Shown piece after piece: positions 33,824-38,217 of a DNA stretch of 38,217 bases. How positions within the stretch are numbered: the first letter of the stretch is position 1; each line of letters opens with the position of its first letter. A program made the translations under genes and the position numbers. The notes under the pieces are model-generated. The model was not told the DNA's origin. It did not search any database and worked only from the letters and a program-made list of their open reading frames with translations. The stretch is from assembly GCA_023382975.1 (NCBI GenBank), contig JAHDXO010000084.1, forward strand, positions 1-38,217, in the 5' to 3' direction. Source of the stretch: Pirellulaceae bacterium (GTDB taxonomy: Bacteria; Planctomycetota; Planctomycetia; Pirellulales; Pirellulaceae).

Positions 33824-36800
33824 CTACTGGGTCGCGAATTGGGCGAACAACGCGTCGACCTCGTCGGTGCCGCCTGCTGGAAGAGCCCGGCCCAGCAGCA
33901 ATTCCTCCTCGTCCTCGTCGTCGTCGTCGTCCACGACCGGCCTCAGGTCGTCGCGCAACAACTCATCGATCGCGCGATCCACCCACAGTGGCCCGCGTCC
34001 GCCGGTCGCGGGCCCGAGCAGGGTTCCGCTTTCCGAGTCGCGTTCAGCGCCCGCGACCCACAGTGGCCCGCGTCCGCCGGCCGCGGGTCCGAGCAGATTT
34101 GCAAGCTCCGAGTCGCGTTCAGCGTCCGCGACCCACAGTGGCCCGCGTCCGCCGGCCGCGATTTCCATCCGTCCCGCCCCGGGCTTCAACACGCCGGTCA
34201 TGATGTGGTCGGAGTGATGGTCCGGGTCCAGGTCGTCGTACCCCAGCACGTGGCCCAGTTCGTGGGTCAGCACGGTCAGCACGTCGTAAGCGGTCGTTGT
34301 CTGTGAACCATTGACAACTGACCACTGACTACTGCCAACTGACCAGCCGAGTCCCGCACCGCTGGCGTCCAGCCAGATGCCTTCGGGCTTGGCCACGCCC
34401 AGCGCGCCGCGGTAGGACAGGTCGCCGATCGACACCGGCGTCCGGTACAATTCGGCCACCTGCCAATCGGCCAGTCCCGACGACATCCAGTACTCGCGAG
34501 CCGCCGGCAGCACCGCGTCCACCGCCGCCTGCGTCAGTTCACCGCCCACCATCTCACTGGACCAAGTGGCGGCCAACAACGTCGCTTCGCCCGGATCGGT
34601 TGCCGTGCTCTCCCACACGTCGATCCCGTTGACCACCCAGTACGGATCGCCGCCCGCGTCGCGGATGCTGATGCTCAACTTGCCGCCCACCGCAGATACG
34701 CCGGAGACGTTGATCGTGGCAAACACATTCGCACCGATCGAGAGGGGCGTCATGTTCACCCAGGTGCCTCCATTAACGGAGGCCTGGATCCGGTCGCGAG
34801 CAAAACTGGCGTCCCCCACGTAGACGCGGATGCTGTACGTCTTGGTGTCGTCCGCGCTGACCTGGAACGTTCGCACCGCCGAGCCCCAGTGGCCGTCGCG
34901 GTACAAAGCCACGCTCGACTTGGCCGCCGACGCCCGCTGGAACTCGGACACCGCCTGCGTCCAGCCGTAGCCGTTCTGGTCGCTATACAACTGGTTGCCG
35001 CGCACGCCCTGGAACGCCACGTTGCTGGGAGCCAACGCCGTCTGCGTGTCGTTCCCCGTGCCGTTGAAGTCGAAGCGGCGGACCGCCGGCGCGATCACGG
35101 AGTAGAGTTGCGTGGTACTGCCCTTGGCCAAGCCCGTCACCTCTTCGCTCGTCACCGTCGCCGTGCCGCCGCCCGCGGGCGGCGAGACTGTGAAGCTGAA
35201 ACCGCCGCTGCTCACCGCGACCTGCACTCCCGCGTAGTTCAGGTCGGCGTCCGCGCTGGTAATCGTTCCCAGCGACGTCGTCACCGTCACCAACGCGCCG
35301 TTCGGGGCCGACGAAGACCCGGTGAAGGTCAGGCCGCCGTTATTGGTCGTCAGACCGTGGTTGCCCTGCGGCGCGTCCAACACTTCCAACGCATTGATCG
35401 TGAAGTACGGATCGCCGCCGGTGCTGGCGACCTGCACATTCAACTGGCCGTCGGCAACCGTGACGGGGAACGACCGGTGGATAAACTGACCGGCGGCCGG
35501 GGCCAACCCGCTGTGTTGCAGAGTGCCCTCGCCCCAGATCGAAAGGTTGTTCCGCGCGAACGACGCGTCGCCCAAGGTCACGTTGACCACGTAGTTTCCG
35601 TTAGGCACGTTGACCAGGAACGTGTTGTCGACACCCCAATGGCCGTCGCGCAGCAGGTCCGTCGGCCCGCTGCGGCTGAAGGTCGAAGAGGTCGTCGTCC
35701 AGCCGTAACCGGGGACCGGGGCGTATGCGTTGGTCGCGCCGACCTGGGTAAACGCCGGATCCACCGGACTGGACGACGTGCCGAAATCGAACCGCAGCGG
35801 GAAGGGCAAGGCGACCGGCGGATCGACCGGCACCGGCGGCGGCGCGGGCAACAGGCCGCTCTCCGCCACCTCGATGCCGTTGAGCACCCAATATGGATCG
35901 CCGCCCAGGTTGGCGATTTGGATGTCCAGGATGCCGTCGCCCGAGGGCGTGACGCTCAACACGGTGATCGTCTTGAACTCATTGGCCGCTGTCGCCACCA
36001 GCGGTTGCACCGCGTCTTCGACCGTGACCTGCAACTGGTTGCGGCCGAAGCTGCGGTCGCCCGTGTGGATCCGCACGTCGTAGGTAATGCCCGGATCGAC
36101 TTTCACCTGGAACGTCCGCGTCGCCGATTGCCAATGGCCGTCGCGGTACAGCGAATCCAACTGGGGCTGGCTGATCCCAGCCACGCTGCGTTCGAACTCG
36201 CCGACCGCCGCGTTCCAGCCGTGGCCGACGACTGGATCGTACACGTCGCCGCCGCGCACGCTCCACCACGTGCCGCCGTCCGTCTCGGTGTCCACACTCG
36301 ACCCGTTGAAATCGAACTGGCGCAAAGCCGCGTACACGTAGGATTGCTTCGCGGAACCTCGCGACGCCCCGTTCACCTCCTCGACCCGCACGTTCGCCGT
36401 GCCCATGGCGGAGCCGCGCCGGACCGTGAACGAGAAACTCGTGGCGGGCGCCTGAATCTGTACCCCTGCATACCGCGGATCGCCGTCGGCCGTCGTGACT
36501 TGGCCCATGTCGGTGCTCAGCGTGTACCAGGCATCCGCGGTGGCTCCCGTCACCTCGAACGTATCCGTCGTCGCCCCGTCAGCCGGTTGAGCCGCACCGC
36601 CGCCCGATCGCGACACGCCCAGCGCCGTCACCGTCTGCCGCACCTCGACCGAGGTAACGGTCCAGTACGGATCGCCGCCGGAGTCGCTGAACTGCAGGAC
36701 CAAGTCGCCTTGCGGGTTGGGTGTCGCCGAGAATGAAGCGTGTACGAACTGTCCCGCTCCCGTCGCCACGTTCGATAGCCCTGCGCCGTCGCCGGTCACC

Positions 36801-38217
36801 ACCGACACATTCATTCGGTCCCGCGCGAAACTCGCATCGCCGAACGTCACCGTCACATCGTAAGTCATGTCCGGTTCGACCCGCATCCGGAAATCCCGCG
36901 GTCCGCTGCCCCAAGCTCCGTCTCGCAACAGGTCCCCATAAACGCTGCCGACCAGACCACCGCGATCGAGCGAGCCCGGTGAACTGACCCAACCGAAGCC
37001 TTCGGCGGAATTCCACAAGTCGCTCGACACGACACCAACGTACGGCGTGTCGCCGGCGACCGCTCCAGTTCCAGCAACGCCCTGGGTAGGCGAACCGCCA
37101 GAATTGAAATCGAATCGCCAAGCCGTCTCTGAAACCGTCGGGTAGTCGTCGTTCAGGACCGTGCCTGCGGCTGTGGCCGTGGTGACTGTGGCCCCATCAG
37201 GATCGCTCAGGGTAACCGCAAACGTCTCGTCGGGCTCGATCGCCGCATCGCCGGAGACGTTGACTGTTACGATGTGACTGGTCTCGCCTGCGGCAAAGGT
37301 CACCGTGCCCGCCGGCAGCGTGCCGCCGAAGTCGTCCGCATCGACCCGATTCGCGCCGCTGCCTGCCACAGCCCAATCGACCGTACTCGCACCGCTGGTA
37401 TCGCCCGTACGGGTGATCGCAAATGTGAACGAAGTCAATCCGCTGTCGCCCTCGACCTTGGCTGCGTCCACGGCCATGATCGAAACGTTGGGTGCCACAG
37501 CCGTGATTCGGAAGACGGCACCATGGAACGTGATGGCATAATTCCCGTTGATGGCCGTCAATGTTTCCTGCAGGATGGCGTAATCGCCAACGCTTTCTCC
37601 TGATTGACGCGTGAGTGTTCCAGTCAGAGCTGCAGCTGCAGTCTCGCCGCCGACCAACCCATCCGTGACAAACGTCAATGCCGGATCGGGTGTTCCCCAA
37701 GCTTTGCTCGCGGCATTCGCGGTGACTGTCAGCGATGCCGGAGTGATGTTGGCTGTGGTCTCGCCGGCCGATCCGACGGAATAGTTGCCAGCATCGATAC
37801 CGCTGAGCGTCACCGTGCCGACCGTCACCGTCTTGGCCGTACCCACGTCTTTGCTATCAAAGACGCCGGACGCAGAGCCATCAACCGCGTCATCCCCGAT
37901 CACGCCGTTCAGATGGATTGTCACCTGGGCCGCAACCGAGGCATCGTAAATCTTGTCCATTGCAGCAGCCGTGGCCGTCAGCGTCTTCGCCGCGATGGAC
38001 AGGTTCGCATCGACGTACGTCAGCGAGTAGTTCGCGCCCGCCGTCAGCGTGCCTTGCTGGATGGCGTACGCACCGACGTTCTCGCCCGCTTGGCGGACGA
38101 GGTCACCGGTCAACGAGTCGCCGGTCACCAGCGCCCCGGCCGTGATCTGGTACGTCAACGCTGGATCGGCCGTGCCGTAGATCTTGTTCTGTGCGTCCGC
38201 GGTGACCGTCAACGCGG
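33824..38217 (-). CDS. giant modular surface protein with HExxH domain, 5' end outside window
   Basis: At least 1463 residues, cut by the window edge at its N-terminus. In order it has MBG/YDG-type repeats (residues 1 to about 225, with KIYG/KIYD and ANYSLTYVDANLSI), then a Calx-beta domain (about 245-350, with AAIEPDETFAVTLSDPDGATV). Four copies of a malectin-like module follow (about 365-530, 635-785, 795-940 and 1030-1195), each with (L/Y)RDGxW, GDxSFxR and GGDPYW. Two Ig-like spacers lie between modules. A C-terminal metalloprotease-like domain has HELGHVLGYDD and then IMTGVL, and a 25-residue tandem repeat plus an acidic tract (DDDDDEDEEE) follows. The HExxHxxGxxD form is like matrixin/snapalysin zinc sites. 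It is likely an exported or surface protein; calcium binding and proteolysis are inferences. Confidence 0.85.
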   Translation of the reverse strand, partial: ALTVTADAQNKIYGTADPALTYQITAGALVTGDSLTGDLVRQAGENVGAYAIQQGTLTAGANYSLTYVDANLSIAAKTLTATAAAMDKIYDASVAAQVTIHLNGVIGDDAVDGSASGVFDSKDVGTAKTVTVGTVTLSGIDAGNYSVGSAGETTANITPASLTVTANAASKAWGTPDPALTFVTDGLVGGETAAAALTGTLTRQSGESVGDYAILQETLTAINGNYAITFHGAVFRITAVAPNVSIMAVDAAKVEGDSGLTSFTFAITRTGDTSGASTVDWAVAGSGANRVDADDFGGTLPAGTVTFAAGETSHIVTVNVSGDAAIEPDETFAVTLSDPDGATVTTATAAGTVLNDDYPTVSETAWRFDFNSGGSPTQGVAGTGAVAGDTPYVGVVSSDLWNSAEGFGWVSSPGSLDRGGLVGSVYGDLLRDGAWGSGPRDFRMRVEPDMTYDVTVTFGDASFARDRMNVSVVTGDGAGLSNVATGAGQFVHASFSATPNPQGDLVLQFSDSGGDPYWTVTSVEVRQTVTALGVSRSGGGAAQPADGATTDTFEVTGATADAWYTLSTDMGQVTTADGDPRYAGVQIQAPATSFSFTVRRGSAMGTANVRVEEVNGASRGSAKQSYVYAALRQFDFNGSSVDTETDGGTWWSVRGGDVYDPVVGHGWNAAVGEFERSVAGISQPQLDSLYRDGHWQSATRTFQVKVDPGITYDVRIHTGDRSFGRNQLQVTVEDAVQPLVATAANEFKTITVLSVTPSGDGILDIQIANLGGDPYWVLNGIEVAESGLLPAPPPVPVDPPVALPFPLRFDFGTSSSPVDPAFTQVGATNAYAPVPGYGWTTTSSTFSRSGPTDLLRDGHWGVDNTFLVNVPNGNYVVNVTLGDASFARNNLSIWGEGTLQHSGLAPAAGQFIHRSFPVTVADGQLNVQVASTGGDPYFTINALEVLDAPQGNHGLTTNNGGLTFTGSSSAPNGALVTVTTSLGTITSADADLNYAGVQVAVSSGGFSFTVSPPAGGGTATVTSEEVTGLAKGSTTQLYSVIAPAVRRFDFNGTGNDTQTALAPSNVAFQGVRGNQLYSDQNGYGWTQAVSEFQRASAAKSSVALYRDGHWGSAVRTFQVSADDTKTYSIRVYVGDASFARDRIQASVNGGTWVNMTPLSIGANVFATINVSGVSAVGGKLSISIRDAGGDPYWVVNGIDVWESTATDPGEATLLAATWSSEMVGGELTQAAVDAVLPAAREYWMSSGLADWQVAELYRTPVSIGDLSYRGALGVAKPEGIWLDASGAGLGWSVGSSQWSVVNGSQTTTAYDVLTVLTHELGHVLGYDDLDPDHHSDHIMTGVLKPGAGRMEIAAGGRGPLWVADAERDSELANLLGPAAGGRGPLWVAGAERDSESGTLLGPATGGRGPLWVDRAIDELLRDDLRPVVDDDDDEDEEELLLGRALPAGGTDEVDALFAQFATQ
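33983..34160. repeat. 75-bp tandem repeat inside the surface protein gene
   Basis: About 2.4 copies with a 75-bp period; CAGTGG anchors are at 33986, 34061 and 34136. It is an exact multiple of three, so the protein gets 25-residue units (GGRGPLWV...ERDSE...LLGP). Each unit contains the 27-bp palindromic element also present at 25289-25315. Confidence 0.88.
34310..34344. repeat. heptamer repeat tract ACTGACC-like, in coding DNA
   Basis: Five consecutive 7-base units: ATTGACA, ACTGACC, ACTGACT, ACTGCCA, ACTGACC. They sit in the gene just ahead of the HELGH-coding sequence (reading on the - strand) and encode a SSQWSVVNGS-type insert. The unit length of 7 is not a multiple of 3. Confidence 0.7.

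Noticed and set aside
33983..34160. Short CRISPR-like array
   Set aside because: The 75-bp units are contiguous, in frame with a coding sequence, and have no variable spacers.
34889..36736. 615-residue + strand frame opposite the surface protein gene
   Set aside because: Shadow frame; the repeated modules are clear only on the - strand.

Overview
The window looks like chromosomal DNA of a GC-rich member of the Planctomycetota, most likely Pirellulales-like. The evidence is the set of families: a PVC-type propeller/HEAT/cytochrome c giant protein, an HzsA-like PD40/di-heme protein, a TIGR03067-like protein, a zinc-ribbon 'CSNCDES...CWNCG' membrane protein, and a very large MBG/Calx-beta surface protein with a C-terminal HExxH motif. 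No rRNA, tRNA or CRISPR array was seen. The taxonomic call is an inference from gene content.

Positions 1 to about 8.25 kb are a chromosomal integron gene-cassette array. Seven attC sites plus the end of an eighth separate seven single-gene cassettes, all on the + strand. The proof is internal. The first 7-10 bases of every cassette are the reverse complement of the last bases of that same cassette, and most attC sites carry long inverted arms broken only by one or two unpaired bases on the left arm. The cassette genes are short and mostly unrecognised: a duplicated secretin-like short-domain protein, an SMI1/KNR4 protein, a small membrane protein, a protein with a possible D...ExK nuclease signature, and others. 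The orientation of the attC sites places attI and the integrase gene to the left, outside the window.

The seventh cassette is broken by a complete IS21-family element (istA/istB, about 5024-7938). Removing the element and one copy of its target duplication rejoins a 257-codon open gene that ends exactly in the expected attC. Just after the last attC lies an IS110-family transposase on the - strand with a long, hairpin-rich leader that could hold a bridge RNA. A gene-poor 0.7 kb stretch follows.

From 10.8 kb onwards the DNA looks like ordinary planctomycete chromosome. A - strand pair (HzsA-like protein, then a TIGR03067-like protein) is divergent from the 1308-residue PVC-type heme protein. 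Next come an exported LSGN-motif protein, an RluA-type pseudouridine synthase, a family 2 glycosyltransferase, a Ycf48-like/PIG-L-like/CBM9-like fusion, and a 1202-residue AsmA-like protein. After these lie a LarA-like (DUF2088) enzyme followed at 10 bp by an SMI1/KNR4-like protein, two tandem paralogous exported proteins, and a YiiX-type lipoprotein amidase. The last gene, cut by the window end, is a giant modular surface protein with four copies of a malectin-like module. Two repeat families cross gene boundaries: a 27-bp palindromic element occurs both between genes and inside a 75-bp coding tandem repeat, and heptamer repeats lie inside the metalloprotease domain.
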